From Candidatus Limnocylindria bacterium (lineage in GTDB: Bacteria; Chloroflexota; Limnocylindria; QHBO01): 6,204 nucleotides of DNA. Position 1 is the first letter of the stretch, and every line of letters starts with the position of its first letter. The notes below the pieces were generated by a model. It was not told the origin of the DNA and searched no databases. It saw nothing but the letters and a program-made list of their open reading frames with translations. The DNA lies in NCBI GenBank assembly GCA_030146365.1, contig JASLBU010000023.1, positions 1 through 6,204 on the forward strand, in the 5' to 3' direction. The position numbers and the translations under genes are program-made. Shown here piece after piece: positions 1 to 5,598 of the stretch.

Positions 1-1
1 C

Positions 2-361
2 GACCGGCGTGAGCCCGGCGCTGCGGCCGAGGCGTTGCGGCGCGCGCTTGCCGACGGGGAGCCCGGGCTTCGCATCCTCGCCTCGCTGGCGGGACGGGTC
101 AGCGACATGATCGTTGCTCGCGACCTCTCGAATTCACGGACCCCGCAGAACGAGATCGCGAGGCGCGTGGCCCGCGGCAACATGCGCATGGCGGAGCGCC
201 TGGTCGAGGCCGCCCGGCGCTACCGCGGCGACGAGCTGGACGCCATGCTCGTCGGCCTGTGGCAGTTGGACGTGGCGATCAAGACGAACCGAATGGACGA
301 GGCGCCCGCGCTGGCGGCGTGGCTCGGAGAACACCTTCTCGGCGCGGGGCGAGCTCGCTGA
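2..361 (+). CDS. holA: DNA polymerase III subunit delta, C-terminal part (5' end outside window)
   Basis: The last 119 residues are visible and the reading frame is open to the window edge. Delta is the clamp-loader subunit that opens the beta sliding clamp. The visible part matches the helical C-terminal collar domain, which packs into the clamp-loader pentamer, rather than the N-terminal ATPase-like domains. It shows a leading helix with a GEPGLRIL stretch (about 19-26 of the fragment), an IARRVARGNMRMAERLVEAARR pairing of helices (52-73, where the family carries its 'fvaekll..ar' segment), and near the end LDVAIKTN (89-96), corresponding to the family's conserved aDlalKtg. The TTG at 35 is only an internal codon and not a credible start. 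The gene ends 13 bases before the convergent zinc-finger gene. The call rests on pattern similarity over one domain, so it is good but not certain. Confidence 0.8.
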   Translation, partial: DRREPGAAAEALRRALADGEPGLRILASLAGRVSDMIVARDLSNSRTPQNEIARRVARGNMRMAERLVEAARRYRGDELDAMLVGLWQLDVAIKTNRMDEAPALAAWLGEHLLGAGRAR

Positions 362-376
362 GCGCTGGTCGAGCTC
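351..376. terminator. Inverted repeat spanning both convergent stop codons, possible bidirectional terminator
   Basis: GAGCTCG at 351-357 and CGAGCTC at 370-376 are perfect 7-base arms around a 12-base loop. The repeat covers the holA stop (359-361) and reaches the stop of the opposing gene (375-377). Its place between convergent ends fits a shared terminator. No T-run follows on either strand, so it is not a classical intrinsic terminator, and GAGCTC motifs are easily met by chance at this GC content. Confidence 0.3.
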
Positions 377-644
377 AGGCAGCTCCGGCCTGGTCGGCCT
401 GGAGCACCCGATCCGACTCGATGGCGAACGTGCAGCGGGCGGAGTCCAGGCCGAGGATCCCGATCAGCTGCTGGTCGACGTACAGCTGACGGCACGGCAC
501 GCACAGCGCTCCGGGGATCGCAAAGAAGAGGCGCTCCTCCGCCTCGCGATCCCGGAAGACGGTGTCGAAGACGCTCGTCAGAAGATGCCCGCTGCAGAAG
601 CGGCACGTCTCGATCGGTCGCGAAGCTTGTGTCCGTTCGGTCAT
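375..644 (-). CDS. Small YgiT/MqsA-type zinc-finger protein, orphan
   Basis: This 89-residue protein starts at the ATG at 644. It has two CxxC knuckles: CRFC (Cys14/17) and CVPC (Cys48/51), 30 residues apart. After the second comes RQLYVDQQLIGIL, resembling the '..Cg..yld...v..l' tail of YgiT-type zinc fingers. A fifth cysteine lies at 71. The family's usual glycine after each CxxC is replaced by Ser and Arg. In MqsA antitoxins this finger is joined to a C-terminal helix-turn-helix; here only about 38 residues follow and no such domain is visible. No toxin gene lies next to it: rsfS is upstream by 112 bases and holA converges. Zinc binding is inferred from the four cysteines and the function is unknown. 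No ribosome-binding site precedes the ATG, but a promoter-like pair sits at leaderless distance. Longer starts up to 818 would overlap rsfS and add low-complexity Arg/Ser sequence, so I rejected them. Confidence 0.72.
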   Translation of the reverse strand: MTERTQASRPIETCRFCSGHLLTSVFDTVFRDREAEERLFFAIPGALCVPCRQLYVDQQLIGILGLDSARCTFAIESDRVLQADQAGAA

Positions 645-650
645 GCGCGG

Positions 651-679
651 AGCATGCGAACCGCCGAACCGGCTCTCAA
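651..679 (-). promoter_or_regulatory. Candidate sigma-70-type promoter for the zinc-finger gene, leaderless spacing
   Basis: On the minus strand TTGAGA (679-674, 5 of 6 matches to TTGACA) is followed after exactly 17 bases by CATGCT (656-651, 3 of 6 matches to TATAAT). Transcription would begin about 7 bases further, at or beside the A of the ATG at 644. That would make the message leaderless and would explain the absence of a Shine-Dalgarno sequence. The -10 match is poor, so this is a suggestion only. Confidence 0.3.
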
Positions 680-706
680 TGGGACCGATGGACCATGGCG
701 GCGGCA

Positions 707-728
707 CTCGCCTGGTACTTCCGGCGAG
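707..728 (-). other. Hairpin in the rsfS to zinc-finger spacer
   Basis: CTCGCC (707-712) and GGCGAG (723-728) form perfect 6-base arms around a 10-base loop. On the minus strand the stem can be extended by GG/CC with one bulged A. With the hairpin at 740-752 it makes a two-hairpin stretch just downstream of rsfS. It could protect the 3' end of the upstream message or aid termination. No conserved RNA family is recognised. Confidence 0.3.
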
Positions 729-739
729 GTGAGCTCGCG

Positions 740-752
740 CCCCTCTGAGGGG
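740..752 (-). terminator. GC hairpin right after rsfS, terminator-like without T-run
   Basis: CCCCTCAGAGGGG on the minus strand is a perfect palindrome around a central A and begins 5 bases after the rsfS stop codon. Physically it would fold as a CCCC/GGGG stem with a 5-base loop. No run of T follows, so intrinsic termination is doubtful. It may act with the neighbouring hairpin, or the operon may end by Rho. Confidence 0.33.
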
Positions 753-756
753 TGCT

Positions 757-1158
757 TCAGACGACGCGGACGACCTGCGCCGCCTTTCCCCACAGGCGTT
801 CGAGTCCGTAGAACTCACGCTCCTCCGGCGCGAAGACGTGGACGATCACGGAGCCGAAGTCGAGGAGCACCCATCGTGACGACTGGCGGCCCTCGGTCCC
901 GAGTGGACGGATGCCGTCCTCGCGCAGCTCGTCGACGATGGCCCCGGCCAGCGCCTGCACCTGTCGGTCTGACCGGCCGGAGCAGATCACGAAGAAGTCG
1001 GCCATCGTGGTGAGCTCGGCCATGCGCAGCATGACGATGTCGTTGCCCTTCTTGTCGGAGGCGATCTCGACGATGCGATGCGCCAGCTCGGCGGCATCGG
1101 CCGGAATCTCCACGCGCTCGGGCTCGGCGTCCGTCAGCTTCTGGTCCTCGTCGTTCAC
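757..1158 (-). CDS. rsfS: Ribosomal silencing factor RsfS
   Basis: RsfS (DUF143/Iojap family, 133 residues here) binds ribosomal protein uL14 on the 50S subunit and blocks joining with 30S, lowering translation when nutrients run short. Family features are visible in order: the DIVMLRMAELTTMADFFVIC block (40-59, family 'ivvldv......aDyfvi.tg'), SDRQVQALA (63-71), then the signature region with W96, LLDFG (98-102), VHVF (106-109), R114, FYGLE (116-120) and LW (122-123). Length is usual for the family, with about 20 extra acidic N-terminal residues. The start is a GTG at 1158 that shares GTGA with the nadD stop. No ribosome-binding site is apparent, so translational coupling to nadD is likely. 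It is the last member of the obg-nadD-rsfS block. Confidence 0.93.
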   Translation of the reverse strand: MNDEDQKLTDAEPERVEIPADAAELAHRIVEIASDKKGNDIVMLRMAELTTMADFFVICSGRSDRQVQALAGAIVDELREDGIRPLGTEGRQSSRWVLLDFGSVIVHVFAPEEREFYGLERLWGKAAQVVRVV

Positions 1159-1835
1159 GTGCGGTACAGGCCCCGCTCGAGGATCAGCTCCTCGACGGCC
1201 CGCGGGACAAGGTAGCCGATGGTTCGCCCAGCCGCCACCCGCTCGCGGATGGCGGTGCTGCTGATCGCGAGCGAGGGGCCCTCCAGCAGGTGAATGCGGT
1301 CCGCTGCCGCACCGAAGCGCTCCTTGAGCGCGGCGCGGTCCGGCGGCGTGGCATCCGGCCTCGGGCCGACGATCCACTCTGCGAGCTCCAGGATCCGGTC
1401 GGGCTCGCGCCACGAGTCGATCGCCGCGAGCGAGTCGGACGCCATGATGAGGAAGAGCCGGGTGCCGTCAGGCTCCATGTCGCGCAGCACCCGAAGGCTA
1501 TCCACGGTATAGGACGGCCCCGGACGCTCCAGCTCGAGGGGGCAGATCTCGAAGCGCGGCTCGCCGGCGATGGCGAGCCGCGTCATCAGCAGCCGATCCG
1601 TGGAGCGGCTGACCGCGCCGGGGGCCTTGTGCGGTGGCTGGGCGGCCGGCATGAACAGCACCCGATCGAGGTGCATCGCGTCGGTGGCAAGCGCGGCCAG
1701 CCAGAGGTGCCCGAGGTGCGGCGGATCGAAGGTCCCGCCGAGCACGCCGACCCGTTCGGCGCCCACCTGCTCCCCTGCGACCGCCGGGGATGTCGCCGTC
1801 AGCGCCCGGCTCTCGACGGTCACTCGTCGCCCCAT
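1155..1835 (-). CDS. nadD: Nicotinate-nucleotide adenylyltransferase NadD
   Basis: NadD joins ATP and nicotinate mononucleotide into deamido-NAD, the next-to-last step of NAD synthesis, in the cytoplasm. The 226-residue product has the nucleotidyltransferase fold motifs: GGTFDPPHLGHL (33-44, with the HxGH-type catalytic histidines 40 and 43), PAAQPPHK (63-70, substrate loop), SYTVDSL (108-114), ASDSL (132-136, where many homologues read GADxL), and ISSTAIR (191-197), the family's adenylate-binding ISST.IR motif. The ending GYLVPRAVEELILERGLY is typical. I chose the ATG at 1835 because GAGGAG lies five bases upstream, giving a 16-base overlap with obg. A GTG at 1823, overlapping the obg stop as GTGA, would shorten it by four residues. 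Either way about 24-28 residues precede the conserved core, longer than usual for NadD. Confidence 0.94.
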   Translation of the reverse strand: MGRRVTVESRALTATSPAVAGEQVGAERVGVLGGTFDPPHLGHLWLAALATDAMHLDRVLFMPAAQPPHKAPGAVSRSTDRLLMTRLAIAGEPRFEICPLELERPGPSYTVDSLRVLRDMEPDGTRLFLIMASDSLAAIDSWREPDRILELAEWIVGPRPDATPPDRAALKERFGAAADRIHLLEGPSLAISSTAIRERVAAGRTIGYLVPRAVEELILERGLYRT

Positions 1836-3094
1836 TCGAGCTCCTCGCGACCGATGAACACGGTGGTTCCCGGTCCGGCGCCCTGCCGGCGCAGCTCGAG
1901 GTCGATCCCGAGCCGCTCGAGCATCCGCCAGAAGCGGTCGCGCGATTCGTCGTTGTCGAAGCTCGTCCTTGCCGCGGCAGTCTCGATCCGCCGCCCACGG
2001 ACGCGATGGCCGCCCTCCTCCGGCACCACCTCCCACCCCTCCGCGAGCGGGTCGAACCGATGCACGCGCATCTCCTCCGGCTCGGTCGCTTCGGCCGCGC
2101 GGGTCTCCGCCTCGGCCAGGGCCGCACCGATGGCGGTGCGCAGCGCCTCAAGGCCCGTGCCGTCGTGCGCACTCACCGCGATCGGCTCGATGCCGTCGGC
2201 GCGCAGCGCCGCCCGCAGCTCCGGCCAGCGCTCGCCGACCTCCGGCAGGTCGAGCTTGGTGACAGCGATCGGCATCGGTCGTTCCATCAGCCTTGCGTCG
2301 TGGAGCCGAAGCTCCTCGGCCACCGCCCGCCACTCCTCGACGGGGTCCCGCGCCGCGCCGTCCACGACCCCGACCAGGGCACGAGTGCGCTCGACGTGGC
2401 GCAGAAAATGATGGCCGAGGCCCCTGCCCTCGTGCGCACCCTCGATGAGGCCGGGGAGATCCGCGATCACCGTGTCGTGCTCCTCGTCCAGCGCCATCAC
2501 GCCAAGGTTCGGCGACAGCGTCGTGAAGGGGTAGCTGCCGACCTCCGGACGGGCGGCGGTCATCGCGGCGAGCAGCGTGGACTTGCCGGCGTTCGGGGCG
2601 CCGACCAGCCCCACGTCTGCGATGAGCTTCAGCTCCAGCTCGATCCAGCCCTCGTGACCCGGCGTGCCCTTCTCCGCGTGCGTCGGCGCACGGTGGGTGG
2701 CCGTGGCGAAGTGGGTATTGCCGCGTCCCCCGCGACCCCCCTTGGCGACCACCAGCCGCGTCTCAGCCTCCAGCAGCTCGCCGATGAACGAGCCGTCCGG
2801 GTGCGAGCGCACCACCGTGCCGGGTGGCACTCGAACGACGATGTCCTTGCCGTTGCGCCCGTGCGAACGGCGCCCCGTGCCGTCACCGCCCGCATCGGCA
2901 CGGAAGTGGCGCCGGCGCTTGAAGTCGCCGAGCGTGGTCATCCCCGGATCCACGAGCAGGATGACGCTCCCCCCGTGACCCCCGTCGCCGCCGTCCGGAC
3001 CGCCCCGTGGCACGTGCGCCTCCCGGCGGAACGTGCTGGCCCCGTTGCCGCCGTTGCCACCTGACACGAGGATCCGAGCGCGGTCAGCGAACAT
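1820..3094 (-). CDS. obg: GTPase Obg (CgtA), 50S assembly and stress checkpoint
   Basis: This is a 424-residue Obg-family GTPase with all three domains. The glycine-rich Obg fold (1-160) contains the GGNGGNGASTFRRE and GGPDGGDGGHGGSV stretches (12-44) and the KGGRGGRGN loop (118-126). The G domain shows G1 GAPNAGKST (165-173), switch I with FTTL (190-193), G3 DLPGLIEGA (212-220), G4 TKLD (279-282) and G5 SAH (308-310). The G4 threonine replaces the asparagine of NKxD. The C-terminal OCT domain (about 342-422) ends WEVVPEEGG...FIGREELEWGDE. Obg binds late 50S particles and senses GTP/GDP and ppGpp in studied bacteria. The ATG at 3094 is the only credible start: the in-frame ATG at 3103 is followed at once by TGA. 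No good ribosome-binding site is visible. The 66-base spacer to the upstream M23 gene has only weak GC repeats. The 3' end overlaps nadD. Confidence 0.96.
   Translation of the reverse strand: MFADRARILVSGGNGGNGASTFRREAHVPRGGPDGGDGGHGGSVILLVDPGMTTLGDFKRRRHFRADAGGDGTGRRSHGRNGKDIVVRVPPGTVVRSHPDGSFIGELLEAETRLVVAKGGRGGRGNTHFATATHRAPTHAEKGTPGHEGWIELELKLIADVGLVGAPNAGKSTLLAAMTAARPEVGSYPFTTLSPNLGVMALDEEHDTVIADLPGLIEGAHEGRGLGHHFLRHVERTRALVGVVDGAARDPVEEWRAVAEELRLHDARLMERPMPIAVTKLDLPEVGERWPELRAALRADGIEPIAVSAHDGTGLEALRTAIGAALAEAETRAAEATEPEEMRVHRFDPLAEGWEVVPEEGGHRVRGRRIETAAARTSFDNDESRDRFWRMLERLGIDLELRRQGAGPGTTVFIGREELEWGDE
1841..1846 (-). promoter_or_regulatory. Ribosome-binding site deciding the nadD start
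   Basis: GAGGAG on the minus strand lies inside the end of obg, five bases before the ATG at 1835. It is the clearest Shine-Dalgarno sequence in the window and favours the ATG over the GTG at 1823, for which it would be 17 bases away. Confidence 0.6.
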
Positions 3095-3160
3095 GGATCA
3101 CATGGGCCGGGACGGCCGTGGCGGGCCGCCGGGCGAAGGATGCGAGGTTGCGAGCCGCGA

Positions 3161-4123
3161 TCAGTAGTAGCGGAGCGGGTTGTCGATCACGCCGTTCACG
3201 ATGACCTCGAAGTGAACGTGCGGACCGGTGCAGATGCCGGTGCATCCCACGCCACCGATTCCCTGTCCGGCGCCAACGTACTGGCCGGCGGCGACCCAGA
3301 TCGATCCGAGGTGGTTGTAGACGGTCCGGATCCCGTTGCCGTGGTCGATCTCGATGACCCAGCCTCCGCCGTTGTTTCGCCAGCCTGCACCGGTGACGAT
3401 CCCGCCCTGTGCCGCGACGATCTGGGAGCCGTACGGGGCGGCGATGTCGAGGGCGAGGTGACCGGCGTGGTAGTACTGGCTGATCGAGCCGGCGGGCACG
3501 GGCCAGACGAGTCCGGCGGGCGGCGGAGCCGGCGGCGCGACGCGGGTGGATACCGTCGTCTGCGCCTGGCCGACGTTGGGCTGCGGCGCGGCGGCCGGCG
3601 GAGCGGCCTGCTGGGCGGCGGGCTGGGCCGCCGGCTGAGGTGCCTGCTGCGCAGCCTGCGGCCCGGCGAGCGGGGTGGCATTGGGGTCGACCGGGACGGG
3701 GGTCGCCAGCGGGTCGGTCGGTACGTTGGCGACACGGCTGGAGCGGTCGAGTTGGGCAACGTCGTCCGCCGAGAGGGGGACGGCCTCCAGCGTGGAGGGC
3801 TCTATCGATGAAGGCTGGTCGGCTGCTCCCCGGACGCTTTGCACGATCGCGAGGAAGTCGTCTGGTGCCTCCGCGTTCGGCGAGCCCTGGGTCTGGCTCA
3901 AGCCGGCGAGGGAGGTCACGACAACGAGGGAGACGACACTGATGTGGGCAATCAGCCGCGTCGGGAGTTGACTTTCGGTGACACGGCCGAACAGCCGTCG
4001 CGGGTCAGGCAATAGGAAGGAAACTCCGCCTACACGGGGACTGGTCGACGCTGGTCGCAATGTCGCCGCGGTCCGACCGAGGTCGCTCCCCCGGGCCGCA
4101 GGTCGATCTGATTGCCACGACAT
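3161..4123 (-). CDS. Membrane-anchored M23 (LytM-type) peptidoglycan endopeptidase
   Basis: This zinc metallopeptidase is predicted to cut peptide cross-links in the wall, outside the membrane. Counting from the ATG at 4123 (320 residues), one hydrophobic segment lies at about 57-75 (IAHISVVSLVVVTSLAGL) after basic residues and acts as an anchor or uncleaved signal. A disordered Ala/Pro/Gln-rich linker spans about 135-203. The catalytic domain fills 207-320 and has the HxxxD zinc motif HLALD (222-226), a YNH histidine (271) and the HxH motif GPHVHFE (300-306), so it should be active. Two cysteines (294, 298) lie just before HxH, where homologues usually have Ser. The start is uncertain. The ATG has no ribosome-binding site, residues 1-37 use more A/T-ending codons than the rest, and a TTG at 4012 would give a short N-terminus directly before the membrane segment. 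A TTG at 4156 is also in frame but lies inside a hairpin. The neighbouring amidase suggests shared wall remodelling. Confidence 0.88.
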   Translation of the reverse strand: MSWQSDRPAARGSDLGRTAATLRPASTSPRVGGVSFLLPDPRRLFGRVTESQLPTRLIAHISVVSLVVVTSLAGLSQTQGSPNAEAPDDFLAIVQSVRGAADQPSSIEPSTLEAVPLSADDVAQLDRSSRVANVPTDPLATPVPVDPNATPLAGPQAAQQAPQPAAQPAAQQAAPPAAAPQPNVGQAQTTVSTRVAPPAPPPAGLVWPVPAGSISQYYHAGHLALDIAAPYGSQIVAAQGGIVTGAGWRNNGGGWVIEIDHGNGIRTVYNHLGSIWVAAGQYVGAGQGIGGVGCTGICTGPHVHFEVIVNGVIDNPLRYY

Positions 4124-4133
4124 GGTACCAGCG

Positions 4134-4148
4134 GCCCCGAGCCGGGGC
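4134..4148 (-). other. Tight GC hairpin just before the M23 ATG
   Basis: GCCCCG and CGGGGC are perfect 6-base arms around a 3-base loop, ending ten bases before the ATG at 4123. If that ATG is used, the hairpin covers the place where a ribosome-binding site would be expected. If translation starts further down, it is simply part of the leader. Confidence 0.3.
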
Positions 4149-4154
4149 AACCTC

Positions 4155-4187
4155 AATCCTGCGCCGTCGGCACAGTACGTCAGGATT
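4155..4187 (-). other. 7-base inverted repeat in the amidase to M23 spacer
   Basis: AATCCTG (4155-4161) and CAGGATT (4181-4187) are perfect arms around a 19-base loop, which itself contains GCCG-T-CGGC. Arms with four A/T in seven are less expected by chance here than pure GC palindromes. It could be a protein-binding operator or an RNA stem ahead of the M23 gene. I do not recognise the motif. Confidence 0.35.
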
Positions 4188-4191
4188 TCTG

Positions 4192-4215
4192 GATCCGCGC
4201 GGTGGGCTGCGGATC
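4192..4215 (-). terminator. Stem-loop over the amidase stop codon, terminator-like without T-run
   Basis: On the minus strand GATCCGC (4215-4209), a 10-base loop and GCGGATC (4198-4192) form a perfect 7-base stem that includes part of the amidase stop codon. The next bases are CAGAAATCC, with no T-run, so intrinsic termination is weak at best. It may stabilise or attenuate the message between the amidase and M23 genes. Confidence 0.38.
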
Positions 4216-5584
4216 AGGGGGCTTCGGAGGCGAGCTGGAGGGCGGGAGATCCCAGCGACGAGGCGGTCTGCCCATCGATCAACAGCGAGATCCATGCCAC
4301 CGCGCGGCGTGCGTCCGGCCGCCCCGGGAGGCTGACCTGCACCACGGCCGACTCGCCTGGGGCCAGCGCCGGCAGCGGATCGGCAATCGGCCCGAGGTTG
4401 GCTGGCTCCGCGCGCAGGTACGGCTCCTCGCTCGTCTCCCAGGCGGCCACGACCCGTGTGCCCGGCGGCATCGGCTCGGCCCCGGTGTTCGTGATCCGCA
4501 GCCGCAGCGGCCCGTCGGGAAGGGCGGGCGCCGAGTACGGAGGCCCATCACCGGCCGACGCGTCGGGTACCCGCGCGGCGGGAGCGCCCTCGATGCCGAT
4601 GCGAGCCGCCGTTCGGCGGTCGGCGAACCAGGCGGCAAGGCCCTCGAACAGGCCGTCGGCGACCGCTGCCTGCCCCTCGGGAGACGCCAGGAGGTCATGC
4701 TCCTCGCGGAGGGTGATCGAGCCCACCTCGGCCAGCACGGTCGGCATCAGCGCCCCGCGCGTCGGCTGCATGACCGGGTCGGGGCGCTCGTCAGTCGGCT
4801 CGAACAGCGGGGGCGCGACCAGGTAGAAGTTGTGCGCCGTGATCCCTCGGTCGCCTCTCTCGTAGTCGGCGACCTCGCCCAGCCGGGCGACCACACCCGC
4901 CTGCAGAGCGTCGGCGAGCGCGGCCGTCCGCTCCACCCCCCACGGCGTCTCGTCGGTGTAGAAGGTCTCGCTGAAGGCGATCGGGATCGACTCCCCGCCG
5001 TCGAATGGCGAGTTGATGTGGACGCTGACCAGCGCATCGGCCTGCGCCAGATTTGCGAGGTCCAGCCGCGCCTGGAGCTCGTCGCGCGTCCGGGTCGCAC
5101 CCTCGGGGTCGAAGCCGGCCTCTCCGTCGCCGTTCACGTCCCGGAACGGTGGCCCTTCGCAGCCGAGCTCCGGGTAGCGGTCGCCGGCAAGGGCGACGTC
5201 GTCATCCCGGACCATCACCACCCCGATGCCGTCGGCCTCGAGCCGATCGCGCAGCAGGCGGGCGATGTGGAGCGTCAGCGTCTTCTCCGCCAGCTCCTCG
5301 CCTCGCTCCGAGGGGTCCGGGACGCCCCAGTCGAGGCAGCCGCCGTGGCCCGCATCGATGGCCACGACGATGGCGCCCGGGTTCGGCGGGTATACCTCGC
5401 TCGCCGAGCCGGGGGCGGGATCGACCTGCCCGACGGCCGGCGGGCTCGCATCGCTGGCTGTCGCCGTGGGGCTCACCGGGTGCGACGCTGGCGGCGGCGT
5501 CGCCCCGGAGGGCGCCGCGGAGGACGCCTCGCCGCCACAGGCCGCGAGGAGGAGCAGGAGGAGGAGAGGGAGCGACCGTGTCAC
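4214..5584 (-). CDS. Lipoprotein N-acetylmuramoyl-L-alanine amidase (Amidase_3)
   Basis: This zinc amidase is predicted to cut the bond between MurNAc and L-Ala of peptidoglycan from the outer face of the membrane. Of its 456 residues, the first 16 form a lipoprotein signal: TRS, then a poly-Leu core, then the lipobox LAAC with Cys16. A Ser/Pro/Ala-rich linker (17-68) follows. The Amidase_3 domain (71-323) has zinc ligands in IDAGHGG (His80), GEELAEK (Glu100 or a neighbour) and SVHINS (His189), and the catalytic-type Glu286 in LAEVGSITLREEHDLL. Between the VMVR strand and the DELQARLDLAN helix is an insertion of about 40 residues with an Asp-rich DVNGDGEAGFD loop (149-159). Cys83 and Cys142 could pair. 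Residues 358-456 look like a beta-rich Ig/CARDB-like domain (LRLRITNTGAEPMPPGT), a family assignment I infer. The GTG start is set by the signal peptide; no ribosome-binding site is seen and the gene begins 14 bases after rho. The frame stays open upstream through rho, but that part is a shadow. Confidence 0.92.
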   Translation of the reverse strand: MTRSLPLLLLLLLAACGGEASSAAPSGATPPPASHPVSPTATASDASPPAVGQVDPAPGSASEVYPPNPGAIVVAIDAGHGGCLDWGVPDPSERGEELAEKTLTLHIARLLRDRLEADGIGVVMVRDDDVALAGDRYPELGCEGPPFRDVNGDGEAGFDPEGATRTRDELQARLDLANLAQADALVSVHINSPFDGGESIPIAFSETFYTDETPWGVERTAALADALQAGVVARLGEVADYERGDRGITAHNFYLVAPPLFEPTDERPDPVMQPTRGALMPTVLAEVGSITLREEHDLLASPEGQAAVADGLFEGLAAWFADRRTAARIGIEGAPAARVPDASAGDGPPYSAPALPDGPLRLRITNTGAEPMPPGTRVVAAWETSEEPYLRAEPANLGPIADPLPALAPGESAVVQVSLPGRPDARRAVAWISLLIDGQTASSLGSPALQLASEAP

Positions 5585-5598
5585 GCGCGCGGGAGGGA

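Noticed and set aside
375..644. MqsRA-type toxin-antitoxin system
   Set aside because: No toxin gene lies on either side and the HTH half of MqsA is absent.
645..818. Longer start for the zinc-finger protein
   Set aside because: It would overlap rsfS and add about 58 low-complexity residues. The zinc-finger similarity begins only after the ATG at 644.
114..1013. 299-codon plus-strand open frame
   Set aside because: It overlaps holA in another frame and runs antisense to the zinc-finger gene and rsfS. The product is Arg/Ser/Trp-rich with no motif.
1790..3064. Long plus-strand open frame antisense to obg
   Set aside because: It mirrors a fully conserved Obg GTPase. Its product is Arg/Ala/His-rich without family motifs, as expected for antisense frames in GC-rich DNA.
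3095..3160. GC-rich repeats (GGCC-GGCC, GGCGG-G-CCGCC) between M23 and obg
   Set aside because: The stems are 4-5 bases or have a one-base loop, no T-run follows, and such palindromes are expected by chance at this GC content.
4041..4057. CTGGTCG direct repeat with a 10-base period
   Set aside because: There are only two 7-base copies, within possibly coding sequence, which is too little to call an operator or repeat array.
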